64,000 nucleotides of DNA, taken from NCBI GenBank assembly GCA_963691705.1, contig OY829537.1:55838304-55902303 (forward strand), read 5' to 3'. Source of the DNA: Viola odorata. Its lineage: Eukaryota; Streptophyta; Magnoliopsida; Malpighiales; Violaceae. Made by a program: the position numbers and the translations under genes. This document shows positions 23,800 to 35,493 of the stretch, piece by piece. The notes under the pieces are model-generated. The model saw only the letters and a list, made by a program, of their open reading frames with translations, was not told the origin of the DNA and made no database searches. Numbering within the stretch: position 1 is the stretch's first letter; every line of letters starts with the position of its first letter.

Positions 23800-24820
23800 G
23801 TACCGAGTAAACCACCAAAATTATTTTCTTTAATATATCGAGTAAGTTAATAAAGTCAAGGTTATCGACCTTTCTGTATAGAGTCAAATGATCATTCGAC
23901 AAGTGGTGTCTGGCCACATTGTCTCAAAATTAAACACGTGTACCCCACTGAGGGGGGTGTATAAGTACCCTAATTTATTTTTCTCAGGGGGCAAGCATAC
24001 ACAAAGAAACACACTAATCATCTCTCTCTCTAAAATACAACCCCGATAACCTCACTAATACCCATTAACTCCCCGATAATCATTTTATCCAATACTCTAC
24101 TAACTTGATCGTCAGAGTGCTTACACCAGAACATCCCCTCCGGTGCTTTGCAGGTGAACGTGAAGGCATTATCCTTCTACAACAATCTATAACAGATCAG
24201 TAGAGTCACCGCTTCATCTTCACTCCCGATTCAGAACTACCATTTTAGTGCTTTCATTGAGAGCATTTAGATTATTGAGTGAGTACCTTGATACTAAAGG
24301 CTCTATTTTTTCTTAACATAAGTTGATTCCTAAAAAAGCTTATTCACTTCTTAAACACTACACACAAAGAAATGGCCTCCCACCAAGAGTTTTCCCCTAT
24401 CCAACCTGTCAGCGGCTCTATCGTACCAACTCGTGATGTACCTATAATTACAATACCAACAACTTCCACTGCTGTAAGATCAACCCATGTCAACCGCCAT
24501 CTGGTTTTTCCCACTAGACCAAAACCAAGCTTTTCGACTTCAACACCTCTAGGACCTAGTATGGCGAGTTCTGCACCACAGCTCATTGATTCCATCACTG
24601 CCCTTAATAGTAGGATGGATATCATAACGTCCATATTGTCTGGTTTGGTTTTGCAACTAGTAACAAATTTATCAGCTACTCCACCCTTTTTTGCTCAACC
24701 TCTGATTACGCCAAAAGTAGGACAACTGCCTATTCATAATGAGGTACAAGTTCCGTAGGTGGCCCATCTAGTTCTTGATGGAGTTCAGCACCATGCCCAC
24801 ATAGACGTCGAGGAGACCGT
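23800..24820 (+). mobile_element. Tat-A: 5' part of a Tat-type gypsy element
   Basis: An LTR end (to 24242) with the phrase CCGGTGCTTTGCAGGT, also present in the Tat-B and Tat-C LTRs, and a TATA-like TATAAGTA near 23971. The PBS-like AGTGCTTTCATTGAGAGC (24247-24264) and a gag start at 24372 follow. The element is cut at 24820 by Athila-1; the rest would lie beyond that insertion, outside the window. CRM-1 appears to be inserted in its LTR. Confidence 0.65.
24372..24820 (+). pseudogene. Tat-A gag N-terminus, interrupted
   Basis: About 128 open residues from ATG 24372: a Ser/Thr/Pro-rich start, then SMASSAPQLIDSITALNSRM, which lines up with the first conserved gag block of Tat-B and Tat-C. A stop at 24758 comes before the Athila-1 boundary at 24821. 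The family is inferred from the PBS and the alignment with the other two Tat elements. Confidence 0.55.
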
Positions 24821-25386
24821 TGATAGGTGTCGAATACAGAAAAAATAAAAACAACTATCACTTAGCAATAAAAATAATTGTTCATAGTGGTAAGAGGTTC
24901 GATCCTTAGGGACAATCACACTAATCTTGGATTCCAGCAAATGAACAAACTGAACAAACAATTAAGAGTGTAGTTTTCAAGGGAATAATTAAAACAGTAC
25001 TGAGAGCAGATAAGTAAGCAAGATGTCGTGAGACAAAGAGTGATATGATTCTGAATCCAATGAGAGAAATATTCCCGGTAGAGATCTCTTGAGGTCACAA
25101 TTCAATGCCGTTGATCATTGACACAAAAACATGTTCAAAACTGAATTTATAGGAAAGCTATAGAAATCAGGTTCACTTAGACTTCCTACTCTCCCCCTTT
25201 TACAAGCCACTTAAAGAGACACTCTATTAAAGACCCTAACCTTCTAGCAACCCTAAGGTTCACTTATAGGATTTAACTAGTTAGTTGATATAATCAGGGA
25301 GAGACTTCCCTAGGCCTAGGGATCAATTCACTTGTCCCTATAAACCTAATTCTTTTCTTCTAACATTGGTCAAGTTTAAACCCAGT
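24821..25386 (-). repeat. Athila-1 3' LTR, outer part
   Basis: Begins on the plus strand TGATAGGTGTCGAAT, matching TGATGGGTGTCGAAT at 56032. It lacks about 60 bases present in the other LTR (near 56560-56625), with TTCTTCT repeated at the break. Ends where Ogre-1 begins; the TSD is CCAGT here and CCAGC at 34699. Confidence 0.8.
25307..25322. repeat. 16-bp palindrome, Athila 3' LTR copy 1
   Basis: Perfect TCCCTAGGCCTAGGGA. The same position of the 5' LTR (56512) has it too. See the finding on dispersed palindromes. Confidence 0.8.
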
Positions 25387-26102
25387 TGTACACACAATTT
25401 TTCCTAAAATAGGAGAAAATTACACGTGTCAAATTACAAACGTTGAATGTAGAGTAAAAGTGGTTCTTCTTCTCTTGATTCCTCTGATTAATGAATCAGT
25501 CTTCACTCCGGATTTGGATTTGAACTTGAGTTGGATGGTTGACGGATTGGGCTTGAATCAGCTTGTAATCCGCGGTTGATTTGAGAAGAAACCGGCATTG
25601 AGTCAGCTTGTGGCTTCTTCTTGATTTGATTTGATGTAGTTGAGAGAGAATCGGCCTTGAATTAGCTTATGGCTTCTCCTTGGTGGTTGGGAGAGAACCA
25701 ACCTTGAATCAGCTTGTGGCTTCTCCTTCTTTCTTGAAGACGATATGCTTCAGTTCTTGATCTTCGCAACACTTCTTCTCTCCAAGAAAATCTCCTCCCC
25801 TCACCTTCTGATGAAACCTCTATTTATAGGCTCATAAGGGTGATTTTGGAATTGGAAAGATAACACGTGTCTTCATCTCATTGGTCAAATTTGTAACCGA
25901 CGTTATTAATTAATTTGCACATTAATTAATTTGACATTTAATCAAATTAATAAAATATTAGATGAATTTTATTCCCTCCAAATATGAGCTTGCTGGTGGT
26001 CTTCGACCAAATAAGCTTCATGAATTTCGGTGAATGGGCATCGTGGCTTTTTTATAAACTGGGCCGAATATTCTAAAACGAGCAGAAATTTTGGTGTCTA
26101 CA
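25387..26102 (-). repeat. 3' LTR of Ogre-1
   Basis: 716 bp. The inner neighbour on the minus strand is the polypurine-like AAGGGGGCATT (26103-26113), which sets the orientation. It differs from the other LTR by a 16-bp AT-rich indel and scattered substitutions. Confidence 0.88.
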
Positions 26103-27489
26103 AATGCCCCCTTAAGATTATTTTACTTGATGAAGTAAATTAATCTTGAACTCTTTCCTGATTGAGTTCTAATTTGCGTTGAGGACTGAACTTGAAATCA
26201 TGTTTGATTGTAGGGCCAAATTTGTCACGGACTGATTTTAACTTCGGAGAAATTTGCCATCGAATGTATATTTGCTTTGGAACTTGTACCAAGGAATTGA
26301 TTCCGCAAAGGAATCCATGGTCTTGGAATTTGTTCCTGCACATCATGGATTTCGTCAAATTGATCATGTGTGGCGGCGACCTTGGATAAAATTTTTCCTC
26401 TCCTTTTTTTAATAGCATTGACACATGCATTAATTAATTCAGTAGATCAGCCAATAAATTGATTACTTCCATGAATCAATCCTACGATGGAGCCTTTAAT
26501 TAATTAAGTGGACTAAGCCAATTAATTAATTACTCATTCACTCCTTAGCCCAATGCCAAGCTAGCATAACTAAGAAAATAAAAGAGCCGAGATTGTGGGA
26601 GGAAATTTGTCAACAAGAAATTTTATTTCCTTGTTGGTTAAGATATGCAGCCACGCTTTCCTTCTTTTTTTATCTAATCGATCAGAATTTTTTCCTCTTA
26701 ATCGAGCAAATTTTTTTTCCTTCTATTTGAGCAAAATCTTCATCTTCATTGAGCAGAATTTCTTCTTGATTGAGTAGGATATTTTTCCTTAATTGAACAT
26801 ATTTTCTTCTTGATTGAGCAGGACCATTTTCCTTAATTGCAGATTTTCCCTTTATAATTGAGATTTTTTCTTTAATTGAGCAAGATCTCTCTCTTTAATT
26901 GAGCAGATTTCCTTCATAATTGGGAATAATCTCCTTCCCTTTTGCTTTACTTTGTTTCTGCACATACATATACTGTATATATATGCGTACCTCCTGTTGC
27001 TTTACATATGTTTTTTGTAATGGTCTTTTTCTTTTAATTTCTGCACATGCCATACCGTACCAGGCCACCATTAATCTTGGTCTTTTTTTTTTTTTTTTTT
27101 GATTTGGAACCAAGAGTTTTGTGCCTTGATTTGGTAGTGCTGCTGCTATGCTCCTACATGATTTTCAATTGCAAGCCGAAATTGGCTACTTCGACTTTAT
27201 TGTGCATATAAAATATACAAGCCTCCAACACCATTCTGTGCTTCTCTTCTTCGTGGTTGCATCACAGGAGAAAAGGTAAATTTTTTTTTTTGCTTCTCTG
27301 ATGGATTGGCAGCTTAGGTACGCTGCCATTGTGAGGAATTGCTTCCTTCTTTGTTCTTTTCTTTTGTAATTTTGTGCCTTAATTCTTTCTTTTCCTTGTT
27401 GTAGGAACGCCCACAGGAGCAATCAAGCACTATATTCTCTTTTTTTTACAGATCTGACCATTTTTTCTCACCACCTGAACCAAAACAAG
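26103..27489 (-). other. Ogre-1 3' untranslated part, repeat-rich
   Basis: No coding frame. From about 26660 to 26910 a loose 30-40-bp phrase built on TTGAGCA(G/A) and a T-rich tail recurs about eight times. A long T run is at about 27086-27102. Confidence 0.5.
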
Positions 27490-28265
27490 TGTCAGGATGA
27501 GCCGAGTTGGACACAACTTGAACAGATTCATTCCGATCTCGGATGCGATGGTAATCCCGGCTAGAAGATTCTGGTCATTTTTACACTTGCCATCGCATCC
27601 AGCCTCCGTTCCGACATCCGTAGGTACAAAAATGAGCGTTAGGATGAGACGAGTCGAACACAACTTTAACGGAGCCATTCTGATCACTGACGCATCGACA
27701 ATCACTGTCAGAAGATTGCGGCCATTTTTACACTCGCCGGAGCGTCCAACCACTATTCCGGCTTGTGGAGGGGCGTCCAGCCTGAGTTCCGGCCGCTGTT
27801 AGGACCAAAACGAGTGTCATGATGAGATGAGTTGGATGCAACTTGAAGGGAACCATACCGATCTCGGATGCATCGACAATCGCTGTCAAAAGATTCCGGC
27901 CATTTTTACACTCGCCGGAGCGTCCAGCTACTGTTTCGGCGCATGGAGGGGCGTCCATCCTGCGTTCCGGCCGCCGTCAGGACCAAAATGAGCGTCATGA
28001 TGAGATGAGTCAGATACAACTTGAACGGAGTCATTATGATCTCGGATGCGTCGGCAATCGCTGTCAGAAGATTCCAGCCATTTTTACACTCGCCGGAGCG
28101 TCCAACCACTGTTCTGGGGCATGGAGGGGCATCCAGTCTGCGTTCAGGTCACCGTCAGGACCAAAATGAGCATCATGGCGAGAAAAATCGGATGCAACTG
28201 GAATGGAGTCATTCCGATCTCCGATGCGTCGACAATCGCTGCCAGAAGATTCTGGCCATCTTCCT
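27490..28265. repeat. 177-bp tandem repeat, about five units
   Basis: Units begin near AGGATGAG or ATGATGAG and each hold GATCTCGGATGC, AGAAGATTC, CCATTTTTACACTCGCC and GGACCAAAA. The first unit lacks part of the end and the last is cut short. Overlapping long frames on both strands here are a by-product of the repeat. The array lies between the coding part and the 3' LTR of Ogre-1. Confidence 0.8.
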
Positions 28266-28458
28266 TCTTTGCTTTTGTATTTTGCCTTCTTTACTTTTTC
28301 TCTTGTTCATTAAGGTATGAGATGGGTAAAGTTGGCTAAGTTAAATAGTAGGGAGACGTTGTTGTTGGGCCCAATTTCCATATCATGTCACACATTTTTT
28401 AATTTTTTTAATTATTATTATTATTATTATTTTTTGAAATTAATCAATTTTTTCCAGA

Positions 28459-28925
28459 TGATGTCATCCTCGTCGCGATCAGCTGGTGTCACTCCATTGC
28501 AACCTCTTGATATGGACTGGATCGGCGAGAGCTCAAGTCAAGAGCAAAGAGGACGATGTCTTTATTTCCCGAAAATTGAAGTGAAGCATCGTTCGCAATC
28601 CGGAGGAAAAAGAGTATTGAAGCTCACCATAGTGCGTCGGTCAACGGAGGATCCTAATATAAGCTCCATCGAGGGTCTGGGTCAGTGCTTTTTAAGCATT
28701 GTATCCCACCTAATCGATATAAAGGGTTCGGGATCCTGCCTCATCAACACCGACGTTAACCTCATCGAGGGTCTTGATCAGTCATTTTCAAGGATTGCAT
28801 CACACCTAATTGATGTAGAAGCCTCAAGATCTCGCCCCACCTTGCTTATTCCTTCCTTTTGTGGCACTGAAGACTATACCCCCGCATCCAGAGATTACCG
28901 AGAGGATCAAAGTGAAGCGTTGTAG
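28459..28925 (+). CDS. Small unassigned ORF antisense to Ogre-1
   Basis: About 155 codons from ATG 28459 (MMSSSSRSAGVTPLQP), on the strand opposite to gag. A block of about 35 residues occurs twice (GLGQCFLSIVSHLIDIKGS and GLDQSFSRIASHLIDVEAS), so the frame has an internal duplication kept in phase. I do not recognise it. Tat-type elements can carry antisense extra ORFs, but the frame may also be chance. Confidence 0.3.
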
Positions 28926-28993
28926 ATGGGGATCGCCACTTGTCGCTCAAGAAGAGATCTCTTATCTTCAAGGCTTTCAGGAGTGTTCGCTTT

Positions 28994-29118
28994 GGACTCA
29001 GAAGCGTCTTCGAAACAAAGGCTTCAAACTTAGAGGCGTCTTCAGAACAAATGCTTCGGACTTAGAGGGGTCTTCGGAACAAAAGACTTCGGGCTCAGAA
29101 GCGCCTTCAGAATAAAAG
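28994..29118. repeat. 32-bp tandem repeat, four units
   Basis: Units of the form CTTAGAGGCGTCTTC followed by GAACAAATGCTTCGGA, with a few substitutions each. Lies in the non-coding 3' part of Ogre-1. Confidence 0.6.
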
Positions 29119-29964
29119 CTTCATGAACTTTCACTACTGCAATATTTGATTACCAGCGTCAACCTCCATTTACAAATCTTTATGTGAGGTACAATGCCCA
29201 ATCTTTCACCAACACCTCTGTGACCAAATGGGGCTTTCCAAGTTTGAGGAACTTGAGTACTCATCACATCAATCAATACTTATGTAGAAGCATTTGGACT
29301 TGAAGAATTGAAGGATTCATTTCATCGAGGATCTAGATTAATACCTTTATGGTATTACTTCTGGTCCAATTGATGTAGAAGCATTCGGACTTGAAGATCA
29401 GTCAATTGCAAGAGGAGAATGGTAGGTTAGCCTCAAAGATTGACAAATCGCGAGATGATCTCCAAGGCGCTGATGAGAATACCTAGAAACTTTCTCCAGA
29501 ATAGGAAGAATGGAAGAGGAAAGAGACACCATCTCTATGGCTGAAGTTGAAGCTATTGACTATGAGCAAGAAGAACTCAGGCGTACTCTTATTCAGATAG
29601 CAGATTTTGAAGACATACTGACAACTTTTGTGTAGCCCATTTTTCTTTTTCCTTTTTTTTCGAGAACATATTTATTTTGTTCATTTATTTAGCCGTACAC
29701 AGTTTATACTATTGCAGGTTAGGAGTGATGTGATAATTTTTTTTGATGTGACTGCACTTGAAATATGTCAAGTTGCCTACATACCTTCAAAGAAGAAGGA
29801 TCAAGTCATGACGTAGTTCAATTTTTTTTGTTTTTTGTTTTTTTATTTTTATTTTGGCTGTACATAGTTTATACTCTTGCGGGCCAAGAGTATTTGTTCT
29901 TCAATTTTTGTTTGTTTGGCTTTGCAGTTTACCCTCTTGCAGCTAGGAGTAGCAGCGATGATTT
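29119..29964. other. Ogre-1 stretch after the protease linker
   Basis: No supported gene. T-rich low-complexity runs at 29640-29660 and 29820-29860, and two copies of a phrase with TGCAGTTTA or TACACAGTTTATACT. This is where RT would follow in a complete element. Confidence 0.4.
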
Positions 29965-32284
29965 TTAGGCATAGAAGTGCTTCAAGACCCTTCCGTTGAT
30001 AGGTCCGATGTGTAATCCGTTGACTTCTTCCAATTTATCAATTGTGGCTTGCCCCCTTTCCTCGAATGTTGGCGGAGCTAGCTCTAGTTCATCTTCATCT
30101 GACACTTCCTCGACAGAAGCACAATTAGCATCCTCAACCTCCATGTCTTCAGCGTTGTAGAAGAATCGTCGTGCAACACTTTTTCTCTCCTGCTTCTGCC
30201 TTTTGGAATTTCCTTTTTGGTTTAGGACATTAGGTCCTAGCCGTGTGAAGACGGACTTCTTTTGTGGTGGTGTTGGAAGTTTAGGCTCCAAGGAAGCTTT
30301 GTCTCCTAACCTGTCAAAAATAGAGACCTTAGCCGCTTCTCCTTGGATACGGTTGAATATAGAGAGCTTCTCCTCCTTAGAGGTCTCTTTGTCAACTTTG
30401 CATATTTGTATCATAATTGGGTTCGCGGAGGCCTTTTTGACTTTGTTCTTGGCTGAAGGATCTTGTAGAAAACCGAGCCCGAACCTTTGCCTTTCTGTAG
30501 ATGGTTTTCCGTTAGAAAGGACCGCATCCAAGTCACCAAGTTGGCGAGGTTCCCCTTTTCTGTACCCAGCATTCTTGAAGAGACTTTTGACTTTTAGGTC
30601 ATACCATCCTCGGCTGCGTCCTTTTGATCCTTCGCTTTTTATATCTTCGGATCTTGCCTCCTTGGAAGCTTCCAGCTTGGACGGTCTTGGGAACAATGAC
30701 ATCATAGGAATAGGGAGAGTCATACTCTTCTTTAAGACCTCTATTCCCTCAGCGATGGCAGTTTTAGAAAGCGAAGCCTTTAAGAACATAGGTGCTGCCT
30801 TTGTGGCGGAAGAGGAGCTTTCTTCATTCCTCTTACATTCTGGTGCGAAGATGGGAAAGGCTTCCGAAGGAATCTTTTCTTCTGAGAAGAATTTTGCATC
30901 TACAAAATGTGATTCTTCCTTGTTGAATGGATTGGTTTCTCTCTTAACACATTTTACCTCTCCGTTGTGAATGTATTTGAGGCATTGGTGTTAGCTTGAA
31001 GGGATAACAACATTTTCATGTAACCAAATCCTTCCGAGGAGCAGCTGGTAGGATGTTTTGGCATCAATTACATGAAAAAGGACAGTAGATACTGATTCTT
31101 CGATCTCTAGTTTTACTCGAATCGCGCCAATGGCAGCTTGACCCTTTTGATTGAAACCTTAGATAACCAACTTACTTTTGGAAAGTTCAGACATGACGAT
31201 TCCTAGCTTCTTCATTGTATGGATGGGCATGATGATGACGACTGACCCTTGATCCACAAGTATCCTTCTAACATTTTCTTCTCGAATGTAACCTGCAACA
31301 TAAAGAGGCCTATTGTGCAAACGAGATCCTAGTAGCAAGCCATTATCAGTGAACGTGATTGCATTGAAGCACTCGGTGTGGGATGGTTGATCAACCATTT
31401 TTAACAGTTTTCCCTTGTATTTGCTTGGATCTACTAGTGTTTGTACTAGTGACATCCTGACTTCTGAAGGGAGACTAAGGGTTTCGGCTAAAGAGACGTT
31501 TGATTCTTTCAACCTTTTTATAACATTGTCATCCTCCTGGTCAGACTCTTCAGCTTGCTCCATGCTGACCATGTGGACTGCTACACAATCTTCGTAAGGT
31601 TGCTCTTTTGGGAAATACTCCTCACGAGTTGCTGTCCCTTTTGGTTGAGATGAAGACCCCGGTGTTGAGCATTCGAGAACGTGGTGCTTCCCTTTTCTAG
31701 ACATTGGATGAGTGTAAGCCTTACAAGGCGTTCATTCTGGCTTTGTCGACGCATAGATCGAAGCCTTTCCCTTGCGAGGCTTATCAATAGTCCCAGCTTC
31801 CTGGGAGGTCTTTGATGGCTCACCTGGAAGACCCCACCCTTCTGGTTGAACGTCACAATCTTGGCTAGAGACGCCATGAGGGTATTTTGAGGATGACTTT
31901 CTTTTTGGAAGAACTTTTTTATTCTTCTTCCTTCTGAAGGTTGACCATCCATCGTTAATTTCATCTTCGGACTCAGAGCTTGTTTCCCAAAGTCCAAGTC
32001 GTCAATCATCAACTCATACAAGCTTGGCCCATAAGGGTTTCCTATCATTGGCATCCCAGGGTAGTGCTGAATTCTACGGGGACTGCCCCTTTCGGTAATT
32101 CAGCTGTCAGAACCATTGGCTGAGTGGCGACTGGGTTCTGACCCAAAACTTGCAACAATGGAACAGGATCAAATGATCCAAATGCGATCTTAGTTGGTGT
32201 AGCATCATTCTTTGCAATGGTTGTGATGTAATTGGCATCTACAACATCTTCATCATCGAGTTTTATTTTTCCTTCCTTGTCCAA
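29965..32284 (-). pseudogene. Ogre-1 protease and post-protease linker
   Basis: The retropepsin site reads RRILVDQGSVVIIMP (about 31250-31290) where Ogre-like elements have D-x-G-S, and the flap side reads SYQLLLGRIWLHENVV (about 31000-31050). Stops at about 31156 (CAA to TAA) and 30987 interrupt it. Then comes a 270-residue Lys/Ser-rich linker with three short repeats, SIFNRI, SIFDRLG and SVFTRLG, ending in an acidic stretch and the stop at 29965. Known Ogre elements have such a linker before RT; here RT never follows. Confidence 0.75.
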
Positions 32285-32300
32285 ACGAACGATGAGGTCT

Positions 32301-33885
32301 TTAAGGACAACACTTATCTACTGGATGACTGATGATCTGATGATATTTGCAATACCCGGGGTTGTCGACTTGGTTCACTTCTTCTGGGCACTTTGATGGT
32401 GGAAGCTCGATCAATTTTTGTTCAAGAAGTTGGTCCAGGATGTCAGAGACTTCCGAGTTTAAGAAGGGGTATCCCCTTTCTTCACGCTCCTTTAGGGTCC
32501 TTCTTTGAGCTTTAAAAGGCTTGTACTCGGTCTTGACTTGCTTTGCCTCTTCTTTTCTTTGAATCTCTTTGAAGGATACTTTCGCAGGTGCCGCGGTGAC
32601 TACCATGCTTTCCTTCCCTTCGTTGGTATTCGGGTCTTTCCTTACTTCTTCCTTTTCACAAGAGCTATTTGGCAAGTAACTACCGTGCCTTTGGATCTAA
32701 ATTTCCAGATCATGAGCTCTAGTTGCGAGCTCCTCAAATGTGCATGGCATGTTCGCCTGCAAGTTGTAGAGCAGCCCCCAATGCATGCCTTGGACACACA
32801 TGTCGATTGAAGATGACTCACTGATCCTTTCTTTGCAATTAAGGACCAAGTTCCTCCATCTTTCGATAAACTCAGTGATAGGTTCATCTTTTTTTTATTT
32901 TGTTCCAGCCAATTTAGGTAAGCCAACAATCCACCGAGTGCTATAAAAGCGAGTTAGGAAGTCTCTTTCCAATTGGTCCCAACTATCAATAGACCCAGAC
33001 CTGATATCAGTGTACCATTCAAAGGCCACACCTTTCAGTGAACGAACAAATTGCTTCACCATCATATCTCCATAAGTTCCTGCATTGTTGCGAGTCTCTA
33101 TGAAGTGAGCGATGTGTTGTTTAGGGTTCCCTTTCCCCTCAAACTGCTGGAATTTTGGAGGTTGATACCCCACAGGCAGTAATAGTTCATCTATGCGCCT
33201 TGAGTAAGGCTTTGCGTACCCGAGAGAGGATTGTGAATCTCCTCCATATTGAGCACGGATAGTGTCAGCAATCATCATCTGCAGTTGTTGAACTGTCAGA
33301 TTTGCGACAGGTGTCACGGTGTTGTTGCTGTTGTCATTCAGATTATTCACCAGAATGTAGTCTTCATGGTGTTTTCTTTGTCGTTCTCGCTCAACATTCT
33401 CATCACCAAAAGAGCCTCCGCTAGAATTTGGATTGCTTGATGAACCTGGGTGACTTGCCAGCTTAGCTGTCAAGAAAGTTATTTGGGCATCTTTCTCTGC
33501 CATAGCCTTTGTCAAATTTTCAATTATTGTGGACATCTCTTGAAAACGAGTCTCGGCATCTTGGGAAGCATCGATGGCCATCACCGCAGCAAAGGATTCA
33601 GAGGAGTCAGAGCTGTAGTCTACCCATCTCCTAGTTGGAATATTTTCAGAAGCAATCCCAGTATCAGATTCTCCACTCGGGCAGTATGAGCCCTCAGATC
33701 TGGTTTGGATCTCTTTGGCGGCCTTTCTTCTTGGTTTTTCCCTACGGGAAAATTGCTTCAATGGTGACACCAGCTGGGCCCTTCCAGCTCTAGTGCGAGC
33801 ACGTGTTGCCGGAAGACCTTCTTGAAGATCTTGAAGTGCTTCAAGAAAGGAGTTGCTGGTCTGACTTCTAATCAAGCGATTCATT
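32301..33885 (-). pseudogene. Ogre-1 gag
   Basis: The likely start is the ATG at 33885; the open frame extends further, but only into the PBS. The gag core is unmistakable: PPKFQQFEGKGNPKQHIAHF, GTYGDMMVKQFVRSLKGVAF and SWDQLERDFLTRFYSTR (about 32940-33170). Two in-frame stops (32895 and near 32700) break it without loss of frame. The C-terminal part has a Cys/His motif (YCKYHQIISHPVDKC, about 32305-32350). It would form the particle shell. Confidence 0.85.
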
Positions 33886-33935
33886 ATTGGATCTTGATTT
33901 GAGAAGTGTGATTCAAGAGATGAGAGGAGAGTAGT

Positions 33936-33956
33936 GTCCCACTGGGCGTGCCAAAG
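33936..33956 (-). promoter_or_regulatory. Primer binding site of Ogre-1
   Basis: On the minus strand, two or three bases after the LTR, it reads CTTTGGCACGCCCAGTGGGAC, close to the TGGCACGCC-type site of Ogre-like elements. The tRNA was not assigned. Confidence 0.6.
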
Positions 33957-33959
33957 ATT

Positions 33960-34698
33960 TGTACACACAATTTTTCCTAAAATAGGAGAAAATTACACGT
34001 GTCAAATTACAAATGTTGAATGTAGAGTAAAAGTGGTTCTTCTTCTCTTGATTCCTCTGATTAATGAATCAGTCTTCACTCCGGATTTGGATTTGAACTT
34101 GAGTTGGATAGTTGACGGATTGGCCTTGCAACAGCTTGTGGCTTCTGCTTGATTTGATTTGAGAAGAAACCGGACTTGAATCAACTTGTGGCTTCTTCTT
34201 GATTTGATTTGATGTAGTTGAGAGAGAATCGGCCTTGAATCAGCTTATGGCTTCTCCTTGGTGGTTGGGAGAGATCCGGCCTTGAATCAGCTTGTGGATT
34301 CTCCTTCTTTCTTGAAGACGATCTGCTTCAGTTCTTGATCTTCGCAGCACTTCTTCTCTCCAAGAAAATCTCCTCCCCTCACCTTCTGATGAAACCTCTA
34401 TTTATAGGCTCATAAGGGTGATTTTGGAATTGGAAAGATAACACGTGTCTTCATCTCATTGGTCCAATTTGTAACCGACGTTATTAATTAATTTGCACAT
34501 TAATTAATAATTACATATTAATTAATTTGACATTTAATCAAATTAATAAAATATTAGATGTATTTTATTCCCTCCAAATATGAGCTTGCTGGTGGGCTTC
34601 GACCAAATAAGCTTCATGAATTTCGGTGAATGGGCTTCGTGGTTTTTTTATAAACTGGGACGAATATTCTAAGACGAGCCGAAATTTTGGTGTCTACA
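33960..34698 (-). repeat. 5' LTR of Ogre-1
   Basis: 739 bp, TGTACACAC...GTGTCTACA on the plus strand, followed by the TSD copy CCAGC and the resumed Athila-1 LTR. Confidence 0.88.
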
Positions 34699-35493
34699 CC
34701 AGCATTATTAGAACTTATGGTAATTGTTCAAATCAAAACCCAGGTTGGCCAAACTTAAATCCAACAGGAACAAATTGTCGTTTAAAACAAGACAAGAAAT
34801 ATAAAACCATTTTTATGAAGATCAAACAATCCTTACAACAAGCATGAATTATGTCTCTCGATCCCTACCAAGAATAGAGAGTTTAGCTACGACAAATAAT
34901 GAAAATAACGAATTGAAATTGAATAATCAAATTGAGTTCAACGATGAAAATAAAGTCTGGAAGGTAGCAAGGTGGCGCAACCAAGAGAGTGAACAAAAGT
35001 TGGAACCAGAATACATCTCTCGGTGGCCAAATCCAACTTACATAGTTCCCTAAAATTCTTAAGCTAATTAAACGTAGAAATTAACTAAAACAAGAATAAT
35101 TGTTTGAGTAGAAGAAGGAATAAAATATCTAATTGGAGTGGGAATAGAATTGCCCGAGTCTCCAAGTCCTATGAAACTTCCGACTTCCTTCTTCTTTCCA
35201 CACTAGTCAACTTTCCTCAATTTCGCACTAGCCCAGTCCGCACGTCCTCAGCTCCGCTTCTACGCTCGTCATCTCTTCCCTAGGTCTACGGAAGAGTTAG
35301 GAATGCTCCCGTCCAGCTTCCAGCACAAGCCTTGATCACTTTTTGCCCTTTTTGTGTGCTATCTGCTTCTTTTTTTATGATTGGCACTTAAAGTCTGGTT
35401 CTGCCGAAAAGGAAGAATAAAGCACACATTAGCAATATTATTAACTCAAATATGGCTAAAAGAGATAGCAAATATATCAATTTTAAGCGATCA
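34699..35493 (-). repeat. Athila-1 3' LTR, inner part
   Basis: Continues the LTR from 25386 (compare 56650 onward). Ends on the plus strand at GCGATCA (35493). The next bases give, on the minus strand, AGTGTGGGGCATTTTAT, the polypurine region typical just before an Athila 3' LTR. Confidence 0.75.
35277..35292. repeat. 16-bp palindrome, Athila 3' LTR copy 2
   Basis: TCCCTAGGTCTACGGA, two changes from a perfect palindrome. Matches the second copy in the 5' LTR at 57227. Confidence 0.65.

Larger units (their letters stand above)
25387..34698 (-). mobile_element. Ogre-1: Ogre-like element with gag and protease only
   Basis: LTRs of 716 and 739 bp (TGTACACAC...GTGTCTACA on the plus strand) bound 7.9 kb. 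It interrupts the Athila-1 3' LTR exactly, with a 5-bp TSD (CCAGT/CCAGC, one mismatch). Minus-strand coding gives gag, protease and the long linker known from Ogre-type elements, and stops at 29965. No RT, RNase H or integrase is present, so it must have moved with help from a related element. The left 3.9 kb is repeat-rich and largely non-coding. Confidence 0.85.

Noticed and set aside
24344..24634. 96-codon minus ORF antisense to Tat-A gag
   Set aside because: Shadow of the real plus-strand gag frame.
25000..25100. Small minus ORF in the Athila LTR region (also near 56132-56314)
   Set aside because: Present in both LTRs by homology only; short, with low-complexity composition and no gene context.
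27430..28339. Several long overlapping ORFs on both strands
   Set aside because: They arise from the 177-bp repeat, whose length is a multiple of three; no start context or domain.
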